NCBI GenBank assembly: GCA_963969495.1
Contig: OZ018320.1
Coordinates: 77,676,313-77,740,312 of the forward strand
DNA from: Ceratothoa steindachneri
Taxonomy: Eukaryota > Arthropoda > Malacostraca > Isopoda > Cymothoidae
Reading direction: 5' to 3'
DNA length: 64,000 bases
This document shows, piece by piece, positions 10,060 through 20,866 of the stretch (position 1 is the first letter of the stretch; the number at the start of each line of letters is the position of its first letter). A model generated the notes under the pieces. The model made no database searches, was not told where the DNA came from, and worked only from the letters and a program-made list of their open reading frames with translations. The position numbers and the translations under genes are program-made.

Positions 10060-10262
10060 GAGATGGGGTAAACCTGAACATCTGCGTCAGGCGTTAGCCT
10101 CCATTGTTCCCCAGCACTGGCCGCATAATATTTCTTCCATGTTCCAAAATGTTCCATCTTTTTTAGCTAATTTTGAGTTACGGCTTGTAAAGAGGGTCGC
10201 CCTGCAATGACCCTGATATTTTAATTAATTGGGGGGGGGGAGCCCACCAGTATATAATTGTA
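10060..10262. repeat. Unclassified repeat family, partial copy
   Basis: Contains the module with TTCCAAAATGTTCCATCTTTT, a G9-10 tract, and AGCCCACCAGTATATAATTG, matching the same order at 12740-12905. It ends where CR1-B begins. Confidence 0.6.
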
Positions 10263-10263
10263 A

Positions 10264-11284
10264 TTGACCATTCTGTTTGAGGAATTGACCATTCTGTCCA
10301 ATTGGGCTGAGAAATGGCAAATGAAGTTTAATATAGACAAATGTAGTGTACTTAGTATAGGTAGAAATAATCCACTGAATAGTTATAAATTAAATGGGAG
10401 AAATTTAGGGAGGACCGATTGTGAGAGGGACTTGGGTATTTTGGTAAGTTCAGACCTTCGTCCTAGAAAGCAATGCCTAAATGCTAAGAATAAAGCTAAT
10501 AGGATATTGGGATTCATTAGGAGGAGTGTAAGCAATAAGAGTGCTGAAGTCATTCTAAAACTGTATCTGGCGCTAGTTAGGCCTCATCTAGACTATGCAG
10601 TACAATTTTGGTCACCATATTATAGGAAGGATATTGATTTGCTTGAGTCTGTGCAGAGAAGGATGACAAAGATGATTGGTGGGCTAAGGAACTTACCTTA
10701 TGGTGAAAGGCTCAGAAAACTAAATCTACATACATTGGAAAGGAGAAGAGTCAGAGGGGAATTGATTGAGGTCTTCAAATGGGTAAAAGGATATAATAAA
10801 GGGGATCTGGGTAAGGTTCTTATACTTAGTGAACATGACAGGACACGTAGCAATGGGTTTAAGCTTGATAAGTATAGGTTTAGGAAGGAGATTGGAAGGA
10901 ATTGGTTTACAAATCGTGTGGTAGATGAATGGAATAGGCTCACTAGACATGTGATAGAAGCCTCCTCTCTGGGTAGTTTTAAGAATAGATTAGATAAATA
11001 TATGAATGAAGCTGCTAGATGGGACTGACTTTTTTATGTACACATGTATATATTTTTCTAAGGAGTGGGGAGATTATTTTGCGGTTGCATGAATGGACAT
11101 AATCCTCTGGATGCATTTTATGTATATTGTAGATTAGATCTGACGAACTCCTGTAAAGGGTGACAATGTTGATGACTTTTCTCTGGTAAGAAATCTTTTG
11201 TGTGTTGACTGGAACAGGAGCTGCCAAGTGTAGGCCATGAATGGTCTTTTGCAGCCTCCTTCTTTTCTTATGTTCTAATGTTCT
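10264..11284 (+). mobile_element. CR1-B LINE copy, 5'-truncated, open RT end
   Basis: A second CR1-like subfamily, clearly diverged from the others here. A 254-codon open frame (10264-11028) covers the RT from just after the catalytic motif: WAEKWQMKFNIDKCSVLSIG, CERDLGILVSSDL, RILGFIRRSVSNKSAEVILK, LVRPHLDYAVQFWSPYY, DLLESVQRRMTKMI, then FTNRVVDEWNRL. The 3' UTR continues to 11284 and ends in TCTTATGTTCTAATGTTCT-like repeats. The absence of stops suggests it is relatively young. It is dead on arrival because the endonuclease and RT core are missing. Confidence 0.9.
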
Positions 11285-11509
11285 CGCATTTGTTTTTTTA
11301 AACGAATCCTTTCTGCGCGTCTGAACGGAACATTAAAGCAACTAAAGTAACTAAAAAAAATAAATTTTTGGCAGCAATAGCCTAAATTAGGCAGCGCTAT
11401 AGTCTTTGAAATTTTTATAAACGTGCTATTGGCTCTGTACATTTATCAAAATAGTAAAGATGAGGGTCACCTATTTTTGCCAAAAAATTAACATTCTTAG
11501 TTACTTTGG

Positions 11510-11710
11510 AAATGAGGGGCTTCGCCTTTTGACCTCTGATGTCATAAGGCCCAACTTGTAGCCCAGAAACAGCACCCCTAAACTTGAAGTATTATCCATA
11601 ATTCTTTAAACAATAATGTTCTAACGTTTAGAGAAGTAGGACTCAAGCGCACATGAATATTCAGGCATGGGTGAACAAAATATAAACACAAAAATCCACC
11701 ATTTGATTTA
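11510..11710. repeat. Unclassified repeat family, inverted module
   Basis: 11520-11604 is the reverse complement of 9657-9735 (TTGTAGCCCAGAAACAGC, then AACTTGAAGTATTATCC), followed by a direct copy of the ACTCAAGCGCACATGAAT module at 11641-11700. The pair 9657-9735 / 11520-11604 flanks the CR1-B copy as long inverted arms. Confidence 0.65.
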
Positions 11711-11883
11711 TAATAAAGGAATTAAATATTTTATTATTTTCCAAAACACTATACCAAGGCTAATTTAGCCAGGGTAATTTCAAGTATAAGATGGATACAT
11801 TTTGTGGGTAGGTCTTGACAGATGTAGATGACCTTTGTTGTGGCTATTATCAGTAAATATATAGATTAGATGCTCAGCCCCAA

Positions 11884-12045
11884 AAGAACATAAGAAAAGA
11901 AGGAGACTGCAAAAGACCATTCATGGCCTACACTTGGCAGCTCTTGTTCCAGTCAACACACAAAAGATTTCTTACCAGAGAAAAGTCATCAACATTGTCA
12001 CCCTTTAAGGAGTTCGTCAGATCTAATCTACAATATACAAAAAAT
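11884..12045 (-). mobile_element. CR1-B 3' UTR fragment
   Basis: Reverse complement of the end of the CR1-B copy at 11110-11284 (GAACATAAGAAAAGAAGG, GGCCTACACTTGGCAGC, CAACACACAAAAGATTTC, GGAGTTCGTCAGATC). It holds 3' UTR only, so it is a strongly 5'-truncated insertion in minus orientation. Confidence 0.85.
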
Positions 12046-12089
12046 GCAGTATATACTCATACAAAAAATATTACGCTGATATTGTTCAC

Positions 12090-12540
12090 ATCTGACGCTA
12101 CCGTCTAACGTCATAAGAGGTATGCTGTAGCCCAAAATTGTAGCCGACTAACAGCGCCATCTACCGTGCGCCCCGAATCTGAAGTGTTACCAAAACAGTA
12201 AACATGTAGACGAGCGGCCCGGCCAGAAAAAATTATTTTGTGTAAATATTATCGTTCACCCGAGTCATTTCTGACATCACACCCAACCCCTATTATAATT
12301 CGCGAAGCGATTAAAGGGTCTGACATGTAGTTAAAGCATTCATACCTTTAAACATCAGAACATTATGAAAATTAGGATTATATCTGTGCCCTCCAGACCC
12401 CCCCCCCCCAAATTGAATGAAACTCAGGATCATCGTAGTGCGGTCCACGCATAGTGTTTACCCCAACACGAGACATCCCATTAAATTTACTCCAAAAACA
12501 TGAAACATTTTGGAACACTGACAAAATAGTTTGAGCCACC
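12090..12540 (-). repeat. Unclassified repeat family, inverted copy
   Basis: On the minus strand the modules are GGTAACACTTCAGATTCGGGG (12150-12200), the GACTCGGGTGAACGATAATA module (12200-12275), and TCTGGAGGGCACAGATATAATCCTAAT (12372-12412) with the GTAAACACTATG module beyond. The arms are inverted relative to 12680-13030. Confidence 0.65.
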
Positions 12541-12572
12541 AATCTACAGATTCACCCTATTAGCATCCGTGA

Positions 12573-12677
12573 AATTGTTTATGCATTTTGTGGGTGTTTT
12601 GACAGATGCAGATGACCTTTGATACTCATAAAAAGCATTTGTGGCTTTGTTTATCAGTGAAATTGTTATGTTATGAC
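12573..12677 (+). mobile_element. Isolated CR1 3' tail, plus orientation
   Basis: Contains TTTTGTGGGTGTTTTGAC, GATGACCTTTGATA, CATTTGTGGCTTTG and GTGAAATTGTTATGTTATG, the CR1 3' terminus seen in inverse at 6060-6160 and 20921-21000. It is not joined to any ORF2 sequence. Confidence 0.65.
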
Positions 12678-12679
12678 AA

Positions 12680-13030
12680 TGGGCAAAAAGAGGAGTCAAA
12701 TTAGGGTAAATATGTAGATTATCGGCGCGAACGATGGGACGTACTATTTCGTCCGTGTTCCAAAATGTTTCACGTTTTTGGAGTACATTTAAGTTGACGG
12801 TTCGTGTGGGGGTAAACACAATGGGGGGACTACACTACGATGATCCTGAGTTTCATTAAATGGGTGGGGGTCTGGGGGGCACAGCCCCCCAGTATATAAT
12901 CCTAATTGTTTATAGAATAATAATTTGAAAAGGACTCAAACGCACATGAATATTCCAACACGAGTGGACGATAATATTTACACACAAATTTTTTTTTCGG
13001 CCGGGCCGCTAATCTACATATTTACCCAAA
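12680..13030 (+). repeat. Unclassified repeat family with GC hairpin terminus
   Basis: Contains CGATGGGACGTAC, TTCCAAAATGTTTCACG and GGTAAACACAATGGGGGG. It then has a perfect hairpin, CTGGGGGGC-ACA-GCCCCCCAG (12868-12890), followed by TATATAATCCTAAT. A copy of the GGACTCAAACGCACATGAAT module follows at 12930-13025. The hairpin a few bases before CTAA followed by T resembles a Helitron 3' end, but no Rep/helicase sequence is present. Confidence 0.55.
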
Positions 13031-13540
13031 TTAGTTGTCCACCATAGAGAAACCACCTTGGGTAAGAATACCCAAGCCACTCTAGAGTAGCAACCAATGA
13101 AGAGATTCCTATCTGGGTATCTAGTTATGAATAAACACTATAAGTCTCGGTAAACTCTCTTCATTGCAGAAATGGAGGCAAGCTATTAAAATCAAATTAA
13201 CATAGTGACTTTTTTTTTTTTTTTTTTTAAATCACGAAATACCATGTTAAGGTAGGATTGTACCGCATTGATCGGGACAAAAAACATGCTGAAACCATCA
13301 ATTACAATTATGATTTAGACGTAAATAAAATTTAGAAAACTAGTAAATACTAAAACACTAACGTTACCTTTATTCATTTTCAGGAGGTCTATATATATAA
13401 TAAAAGAAATTAATATTTCATGAGAAAACACACAAATACAGGTCAATTCAAGCAAAATGTGTGTCGGAAGACTAGGGCCGACAAAATAAAAGCGCAATGA
13501 AATGCATGATGGAGCCAATGTAATTGTATGACGTCAGAGA

Positions 13541-13541
<1 letters not shown>
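13031..13541. other. No recognisable feature
   Basis: AT-rich sequence with a T18-19 run near 13210. No homology that I recognise. Confidence 0.4.

Positions 13542-13618
<77 letters not shown>
13542..13618. repeat. (AT)n microsatellite
   Basis: Uninterrupted alternating A/T for about 77 bp. Confidence 0.99.
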
Positions 13619-13621
<3 letters not shown>

Positions 13622-14007
13622 AATAAATAATAAACCACAATATTTGAATCCGATTTACTTACGAATAGAACTATTTTAGGCTTTCGCTATTATAGTTTTT
13701 AGAAGACCGCTACACCATTATTAAGAGGTAAGATATGTGACTCCACTATATAAAGGCGAAAAATCAGCCTAAACAAAATTAAATCAATGGGGATATAATT
13801 CATACTTTCTCATTCTCCCAATTCACACAGTACTCCTAATTTTTAACCCTATCTCACGAGATGCTCCCTCTTAGTAATTTCTCCCGCTAATCTCCCGATT
13901 TTACAGTGAAGGAAAAAAGTAAGATTGTGGGAGATATTTTTCACAGTATCTGGTAACCCTGGCCTGCCTGCAATTATGAGGCATGCCGGAAATTAAGAGG
14001 ACGAAGT
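13619..14007. other. No clear feature
   Basis: Contains TTTAGGCTTTCGCTATTATAG and AAAATCAGCCTAAAC, which faintly resemble, in inverse orientation, the end of the repeat at 19891-20866. I see nothing coding. Confidence 0.3.
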
Positions 14008-14268
14008 ATAACATAAACATAACATAATTTCACGAGGACAAAAGCCAGGAGCGCCTATCAAAGGTCATCCGCATCTGTCAAAACCTACCCACAAAAAGCA
14101 TCCATAAGATTATGTCATCATGCATCTACAATATACAATATAAAAAATCCATAGGATTGTGTCAGATCATGCATCTACAATATACAATTAGCACCATCCA
14201 CAGTAATGTGTCCAAAACAAAAAGCAATATCATCAAGACTCGTCAAAATCCAAAGCAATCATAATATA

Positions 14269-14727
14269 TGTGAGAGCCCATGTAAAATAGATGTTAGTAG
14301 CCAAGTCTACCATTTGGGTTCGTAAGCACGTTCTGGGCTTCATAAATAACAATGGACATTTTTAACAGACACATATGATAATTACAATGCAATAGGCGAG
14401 TACAACTCACCTTAGATAACCATGAACTAAAACATAACACACTTTACTGAATTAGTAAGTCCAGAGTTTACGTCAGTAGAGTCAGGTAGGTAAGTTACTT
14501 TAGTATGTATCACGTAAGCCTATGTCCAGTTGGTAAGTATGAAATAGTAACTAGGTAGTAGGAGTAGTAGTTGCAGATCCAAACGCAGTGGTGGTCAAGC
14601 CAGAACTCCTAACATAGGCAACTTGACTATGCACTAAAACTCGAAATAGGAACATCGAAAACAAGACGAACACACGAACATTTATACATAATAAAAAAAA
14701 CTGTAATTGGAATTACAAGTTACTACA
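14269..14727 (-). repeat. Gypsy 3' LTR
   Basis: 459 bp. On the sense (minus) strand it begins TGTAGTAACTTG and ends GGGCTCTCACA, the canonical TG...CA. It aligns end to end with the LTR at 18989-19448 with scattered substitutions, for example in the first 90 plus-strand bases. Confidence 0.93.
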
Positions 14728-14740
14728 CCCCTTCCCTCAA
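14728..14740 (-). other. Gypsy polypurine tract
   Basis: Directly upstream of the 3' LTR on the sense strand: TTGAGGGAAGGGG. It is expected to prime plus-strand DNA synthesis. Confidence 0.8.
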
Positions 14741-14918
14741 GATGGGACCCTACAAATTCATACGGTACACAGTGCGTGTGGCTCTGGTAGACCGACGGAT
14801 AGGCTGAGCTGGCATAGTAGGCTCAGGTATAGGGTCAGGAGGTTAAACCGAAGGTGATACATCAACCTCCGGCAATGGGCTGGGTGTTGACTCGGTTGCA
14901 AAAGTATGTGTTTGAGGG

Positions 14919-15680
14919 TCATTGCTCACCTAAGAGAGAGAGAGAGAGATTAGAAGGCTGGCGAGCTGTGAGGAGAGGTCCAATATTAGCAAGATATAGT
15001 TGGTCCAGATGCCGCTTAAGTAGCTGTCCTTCTGGAAGTCGGCACTCGTAAGACACTGGACCAGTCTGCTTAGAGACTTCAGCTGGCAACCATGCTGGTC
15101 CTGAGGCATAGTTGCGAACGATGACACCATCCCTAGGAGACAACTCTATAGACTTCTTAGACTGTCGACTATCACGCTAAATATCCTTCTTGGTAGTGAC
15201 CCTCTGCTTTACTTGCTCTGTAGGAAAAAGCAAGTCTAGGCGACAGCGCTGTCATCGCTTAAATAGTAGCTCAGCAGGAGACCTTCCTGCTCTAGCATGT
15301 GAAGTCATCCTATACTTGAAAAGAAATTTGTCTAAAAGAATGTCCATTGGATCATCTGAAGTAGCTATTGCATCCTTGAATGTTCTCACCATCCTTTCTG
15401 CAAGTCCATTGGTGGATGGCTTGTATATGGCAGAAGTTGTGTGTCGGATGTCATTGTTCCTTAAGAAGTTCTGGAACTCTAGACTGGTGAAGCAGGTACC
15501 ATTGTCAGATAATATGGACACTGGCAATCCAAACTGAGAAAAACAATGCCTTAGACATTTCACAGTCTCAGCTGTAGAAGGCCCTTTGGTAGGAAAAAAT
15601 TCTACCCATTTGGAGTAAGCATCCACCAGTATAAGGAAATACTTTGAGTTGAAGGGTCCAGCGTAGTAGTCAAGATGCAA
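14919..15680 (-). pseudogene. Gypsy integrase core and GPY/F C-terminal module
   Basis: 15252-15680 is an open frame with the integrase core: HLDYYAGPFNSKYFLILVDA (first Asp), LSDNGTCFTSLEFQNFL (second Asp) and STNGLAERMVRTFKDA (Glu). The DDE triad is therefore preserved. A frame break separates it from 14919-15143, which carries ASGPAWLPAEV, TGPVSYECRL and KRHLDQL, the GPY/F module that contacts target DNA in Gypsy integrases. It acts in the nucleus to insert the cDNA. It is not functional as one protein because of the break. Confidence 0.88.
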
Positions 15681-15689
15681 TCTGTGCCA

Positions 15690-15997
15690 CGGATGTTTTG
15701 GCCACTCTCATGGATGAATCTCACTCTTAGGAGGCATGGGTCTGTGAGCCAAGCAAGGGGACAAGAACGAAGAATCTCTTCAAGGTCCTTATCCAGCCCA
15801 GGCCACCAGAAATAGCTGCATGCCAACTCCTTCATCCGAGAGACCCCAATATGTCCTAAGTGTAGTTCTTGGAGCATAGCAGAGCGAAGTCTAAGCAGCA
15901 CAATCACCCTGTAGCCCCACAGGACACTTACTACCTCCATGCTGAGCTCATCACGACGGGAAAAATAAGGACTCATAGTATCATCCGAGATTGACAC
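15690..15997 (-). pseudogene. Gypsy integrase zinc-binding domain
   Basis: The minus-strand frame contains LQELHLGHIGVSRMKELA (the two histidines of the HHCC motif), SYFWWPGLDKDLEE and LRSCPLAWLTDPC. The C-x2-C half is altered: the second cysteine falls too late. It lies directly upstream of the core domain, overlapping it in another frame. Confidence 0.8.
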
Positions 15998-16347
15998 TGG
16001 CCATCCTAGCTCAGAGTAACGCAGGACTTTAGATAGTAGAGGGTCTAGTTTGGTCTGGTTAGCATAGTGGTAGCAGTGAGAGGAGACTCTTCTAGAAAAA
16101 AACTAGGCCTTGCCATTCTCCCAAGACAGGAACCACATCGCACTGCGTATATGGCAATGGGAGCCGGCTTAGAGCATCCGCAGTGCCCAAGATAGCTCCT
16201 GAGCGATGCACAAGTTGAAAGTTGTAGGCCTACAGAATTAAAGCCCACCTTTGGATCTGTCCTGAAGCCATTGTAAGGGATAGACATTGTAGGAGAGAAG
16301 ATTCCAAGCAATGGTTTGTGGTCAGTGACTAATATAAACTGATGACC

Positions 16348-16836
16348 TCATAAGTAGTTATGAAACTTGTTGAGTGCGAAAATAATGGCAAGTGCCTCCT
16401 TCTCCAGCTGTGAATAGTTGCGCTCAGCTGGAGTAAGAGTTCTGGAGACAAAGCAGATAGATCGCTCTTGCTTATTAACCTTGTGGTACAGTACAGCTCC
16501 TATGTCATAGGTACTGCTGTCTGCCACCACCACCAGAGGCAACTTAGGGTCAAATAGGATAAGAGCCTCAGAGTTGAGTAGTAGATGCTTGGCTTGGTGA
16601 AAAGCTCTCTCTTGCTCCTGGCCCCAAGCCCATTTAGAGTTTGAGCGAAGTAGCAGGATTAGTGGCTCAACAATGGTGGAAAAGTTAGGAAGAAATCTTC
16701 TGTAGAAACCGATACTTCCCAGAAAAGCTTGTAGTTGCTTCACTGAAGTAGGCCGAGGAGCATCACTGATGGCTTGGACCTTAGATGCGTCTCTTCTAAT
16801 ACCTGTATCAGAGATTATGTAGCCAAGGTAAGTCAT
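16348..16836 (-). pseudogene. Gypsy RT thumb, connection and RNase H
   Basis: Minus-strand frame of 162 codons: MTYLGYIISDTGIRRD, QLQAFLGSIGFYRRFLPNFS (connection), LPLVVVADSSTYDIGAVLYH (RNase H first Asp), FVSRTLTPAERNYSQLEKEA (RNase H Glu) and ALNKFHNYL. The catalytic RT motif YLDD sits just upstream at 16957-16968 in another frame. A short duplicated word (AACTTAAGACAC) near 16870-16905 marks local damage. Confidence 0.88.
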
Positions 16837-17060
16837 CTCATTGATACCAAATGAGCATTTATTAAGTTGTAACTTAAGACACTTACCTTGTAGTCAACTT
16901 AAGACACCTCGAACTCGGTCATCGTGTTCCTGCTTTGATGACCCCTATATGAGGATGTCATCCAAGTAGCACAGCACACTTGGCAGATCTCCCAGCAGCC
17001 CTTTCATAGTCCTCTGGAAACACTTGGAGCCGAGGAGACACCAAAAGGAAGGCGGGTGTA

Positions 17061-18803
17061 CTAGGACAGTCCTCTGGGCGTGTTAATAGTAGTGTAAGAT
17101 TTAGAGCATTCATCCAATTGGAGCTGCGCATAGGCTTGCGAAATGTCCAACTTGGAAAAAAAATTAGCGCTAGAGAGTGAATTCAGCAGATCTTCCAACC
17201 GTGGAATAGGATAGGTATCCAGAGTCACAGCGCGATTGACAGTGAGCTTGTAGTCGCCGCAAATCCTGACAGTGCCATTAGGTTTCAACACTGGCACAAT
17301 TGCAGCTGCCCACTTAGAATAGGAAACAGGAGAAATGATGTCCTCCTCCTCCTCCAACCTCTTGAGCTCTGTTTCCATCTTATCTCTTAGTGAATAGGGC
17401 ACTGTCTGTGGCTTGCAAAATTTAGAAGCCACATTCAGATCCACGGACAGAGAAACCTTCCCGTCTGAAAAACATCCTAACCTTGGTGCAAACAAATCAG
17501 GAAACAATTTGACAAAAGATGAAGCAATAGAGGTCTTGTTAATAGGAAAATTAGAAATATTGAGCAGGTTGAGCATATCACGACCCATAAGTGCGGGTCC
17601 ATTGCCATCAACGACAATAATGGCAGCTTCTCTCTGACTTTGACCTGGAGTCACAGCAACATTTACTTGTTTCTCTCGCTTGACTGCTAATGGTATACCC
17701 CTATAAGCATGTAGCCTAATTTCAGTGGCATGGAGAGCGGGGTGGGCTGACCCGAACATAGACCTGTAGATAGATTTACTTATTAGAGATCTAGCTGGTG
17801 CAGTGTCTAACTCCCTAGTTAGAGGTACACCATTAATAAAAATCTTTCTAGTAATAGGAGCAGTACATAATAGTATTTGAACTCTCAGTTTTGAAAATAT
17901 AATTGTTATAATCATTTGAAGGTATGTTATAGTTAGAAGTAGAGGCAAAATTTTTATGTGGTAGTGTTCAGACTGGGGAACCGAGACTCTGCTAGTAGGT
18001 TGGGACTTTTTGTTAGATTTAACCTGAAGTTTTTTAGGTGAAGAGGAAGGATTCATACAAAAAAAATTCAAGTGCCCCTTCTTCCCACACTTAAAGCATT
18101 CTTTGTCCTTCCATGGACAATCCCTCCTCCAATGCATCTTGCTACACCCTGAACATGGAGTGCTAGACAAGGAAGTATTGTTAGCATTAGAAGTGCCTGC
18201 ACTGGTAGGTCTATCTCTGCCTAGATTAGTAGAATATTGCGTAGCATAGGCAGGGGTAGGGTGTCTACGACCCATCTCCCTAGCATCTCTAGCTGCAGTA
18301 TCTCTAGCAGGGGCTATACTCACAGCTTTCTGAAAGTCTAAATCTGTCTCAGTTAGCAGAACACGTTGAGTAGCTTCATCTTGTAAACCCACCACAAAAC
18401 GATCTCGCAACATATCATCAAGTGAGGTGACAAACTTACACGTGCGGGCACAGCTCTTCAAACCAGCCACAAAGTCAGCCACAGACTCACCTTGATCCTG
18501 AGATCTAGTGTGAAATTTGAACCTCCCATAGATTATGACAACTTTAGGTTTGAAATGGTTCTTGAGTGCAGTCACAATTTTATCACAGGTGGCTTCAGTT
18601 AGCTCTTTTGGTGCCACTAGGTTTTGAAGCAAAGACAAATTTTTAGGCACCAGGAGTGCAATGAACACTGCCTTCTTCTGCCCATCTTTGATTTTATTGG
18701 CTATGAAGTAGAAATCAACACGTGAGCAGTATGTGTCAAAATCTTCAATAGAGCAATCAAAAAGCGCCATGCTGCCTATTTGAACCATAGTTAATAGAAG
18801 CAC
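17061..18803 (-). pseudogene. Gypsy gag, protease and RT N-terminal half
   Basis: A single 580-codon frame. MVQIGSMALFDCSIEDFDTY, six codons in, is the likelier start. Residues ~10-190 are capsid-like. Two zinc knuckles follow: CSGCSKMHWRRDC and CFKCGKKGHLNFFC. The protease region has RELDTAPARSLIS, DTA replacing the usual DTG. The RT begins with KPNGTVRICGDYK and ANFFSKLDISQAYAQLQL (first catalytic Asp). The frame ends at a TAG where glutamine is usual (PRGLS-stop-YTRLPFGVSSAP), a likely C-to-T nonsense change. It makes capsid, maturation protease and part of the polymerase. Confidence 0.9.
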
Positions 18804-18969
18804 AAGTACACAAATATAGAAAATGTACTTACAAGATAGAAAATAGGTAACCTAGGTCAAAAACGAATGAACAGCAAAACCTAGTTCACGCGATGCACAG
18901 CTAAGAACAACAGAGACTGCCAACACATAAGCTTCGGGACATAAACACAACGATTCAAGCCATAAGAAA

Positions 18970-18988
18970 TAATACCTCGTCGCCACTA
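18970..18988 (-). other. Gypsy primer binding site region
   Basis: Three bases after the 5' LTR on the sense strand lies TGGCGACGAGGTATT, in the position and with the TGG start of a tRNA primer binding site. I did not assign the tRNA. Confidence 0.6.
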
Positions 18989-19448
18989 TGTGAGAGCCCA
19001 TGTAAAATAGATATTAGTAGCCAAGTCTACCATTTGGGTTTGTAAGCACGTTCCGGGCTCAACAAATAACAATGGACATTTTTAACAGACACATATGATA
19101 ATTACAATGCAATAGACAAGTACAACTCACCTTAGATAACCATGAACTCAAACCTAACACATTTTACTGAATCAGTAAGTACAGAGTTCACGTAAGTAGA
19201 GTCAGGTAGGTAAGTTACTTTAGTATGTGTCACGTAAGCCTATGTCCAGTTGGTAAGTATGAAATAGTAACTAGTTAGTAGGAGTAGTAGTTGTAGATCC
19301 AAACGCAGTAACGGTCAAGCCAGAACTCCTAACATAGGCAACTCGACTATGCACTAAATCTCGGAATAGGAACATCGAAAACAAGACGAACACACGAACA
19401 TAAATACATAATAAAAAATAACTGTAATTGGAATTAAAAGTTACTACA
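18989..19448 (-). repeat. Gypsy 5' LTR
   Basis: 460 bp, the partner of the LTR at 14269-14727. The sense strand runs TGTAGTAACTTT to GGGCTCTCACA. It should hold promoter and polyadenylation signals, which I could not pinpoint. Confidence 0.93.
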
Positions 19449-19504
19449 ATATACAATAATAAAAACTGCATCCACAGGAATGAGTCCAGAATAACCACCA
19501 CCCA

Positions 19505-19889
19505 CAAGTTAACTTTCCCTCCTCATATAATCATCTAATCTGCCTTTGAAAACATTCATGTTTGGACTGTGTACTGTCTCAGATGGCAAACTATTCCAGT
19601 AATCGACCACTTTATTGGTGAAAAAATATTTTCTAACATCTAACCTGCACCTCTGTTTTTTAAGTTGTAACCCCTAGTCCTATTACAAGCTTCCAACTCA
19701 AATAACTTGTTAAAATCCAACTTATCCATCCCAAAACAGATTTTAAAAAGCTCAATCATATTTCCTCTCATACATCTTCTCTCAAATAAGAACATATTTA
19801 GTATGCTCAGTCTATCTTCATATTAAAGGTGCTTCAGTGAAGGTATTATTTTTGTTGCTCTCCTTTGTACTGACACTAGCAGATTGATG
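19505..19889 (-). pseudogene. Old CR1 copy: RT C-terminus
   Basis: The minus strand matches the C-terminal RT and start of the 3' UTR of CR1 (counterpart of 786-1110): the VVDYWNSLPSETV-like end, FTNKVVDY, and LFKICFGMDKLDF-like sequence, with frameshifts. It ends where the repeat 19891-20866 begins and resumes after it at 20867. Confidence 0.8.
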
Positions 19890-19890
19890 G

Positions 19891-20866
19891 CATGTTTAGC
19901 AATGCCCTCTGGCATTCCTATAACATATTAGATGTATCAATATTCCATTGCATCAATTTAAATATTACCATTACCTAATATCATTTTAACGTAATGTACC
20001 TTGTGCATAAATATTAGCATACTTTCCTTTTTAAATTCTGTGTATAAATATCCATTTATTTTCCTATTGAATTTTTACAATTTCTACTAAATCTTATGTA
20101 AAATCTCAATTTAGTTATGTATAAATTAACAATTATCTTAAAAAATCCTATTTTTAATGTATCAACCAAAAATCTCAAATATTTTGTATATGTATTTTGC
20201 AATATATCTTTTGAAAAAAATAATTGATATCCAAAAATCGTAGCTAAGATACATTCTTTTTGGCAACACTTACTTTAGTCAAACACACAAACTAACACGC
20301 TTTTAGCTCTCCCACATTGAACACAAATATTCCTCGGTCGTCATTTTCAGCGTAAGGATCCCAATTCACGGTCCATCAGAGTTACCTTAACTTACCTTAC
20401 ATTTCACTACTTTCATACATTTCATTATGTTACTTTATATTTCCCTGCCTTGCCCACAAATCAACCATACTATCCTACACCTCCCATCCTTTTTACAAGT
20501 CAATTATGCTTGTAATACCATCCTATAATCTCATCATGTAATCCATATTTCAAATATATTTACGTTGTATTCCTTAACAATTCTCGATTTAATTATCTAA
20601 TTCATTCGTATAAATGTAGTTACCGCTCACTTGTTAATTCCTAATTTAATTCTCTCATTGTGCATTCGTTAATTCTATAAATATATATAGTTGTTTATCG
20701 TCCGTTTTCTTATAACCCAAGCGCCTGAAGTATTCAAAATTCAGGTCACTCAGTCGTTAGGCCTAAATATTAGCTATGAACAAATTTATGGTAATGGTTT
20801 TCAAATAGCTATTTAGGCTGATTCATTAACTAAAATCAATCCCATTAATAACCAATACCATGAAAC
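19891..20866. mobile_element. Unclassified ~976-bp element inserted in CR1
   Basis: Inserted between GGCATGT and CATGTGTAAAATG, with CATGT on both sides. CR1 elsewhere has a single CATGT there. It starts TTAGCAATGCCCTCTGGCATTCC, which folds as AATGCC-CTCT-GGCATT, and ends ...AATACCATGAAA. Related sequence occurs at 57225-58080 (start and end phrases) and 33625-33947 (start). It has no ORF. It could be a non-autonomous DNA element or a solo LTR, but the ends are not TG...CA. Confidence 0.65.

Larger units (their letters stand above)
14264..19453 (-). mobile_element. Gypsy LTR retrotransposon with ATATA duplications
   Basis: Two near-identical LTRs (14269-14727 and 18989-19448) flank gag, protease, RT, RNase H and integrase, all on the minus strand. 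Direct repeats ATATA lie at 14264-14268 and 19449-19453. Domain order gag-PR-RT-RH-INT defines Ty3/Gypsy. The integrase and two-knuckle gag resemble the mag/K02A2.6-like group, which is an impression only. All pol parts carry stops or frameshifts. The insertion sits in the 3' UTR of the old CR1 copy. Confidence 0.9.

Noticed and set aside
13443..13640. Open frames of alternating Ile-Tyr across (AT)n tracts (also 33399-33911, 41348-41980, 42432-42722, 59441-59821)
   Set aside because: They are by-products of dinucleotide repeats, open in several frames and both strands.
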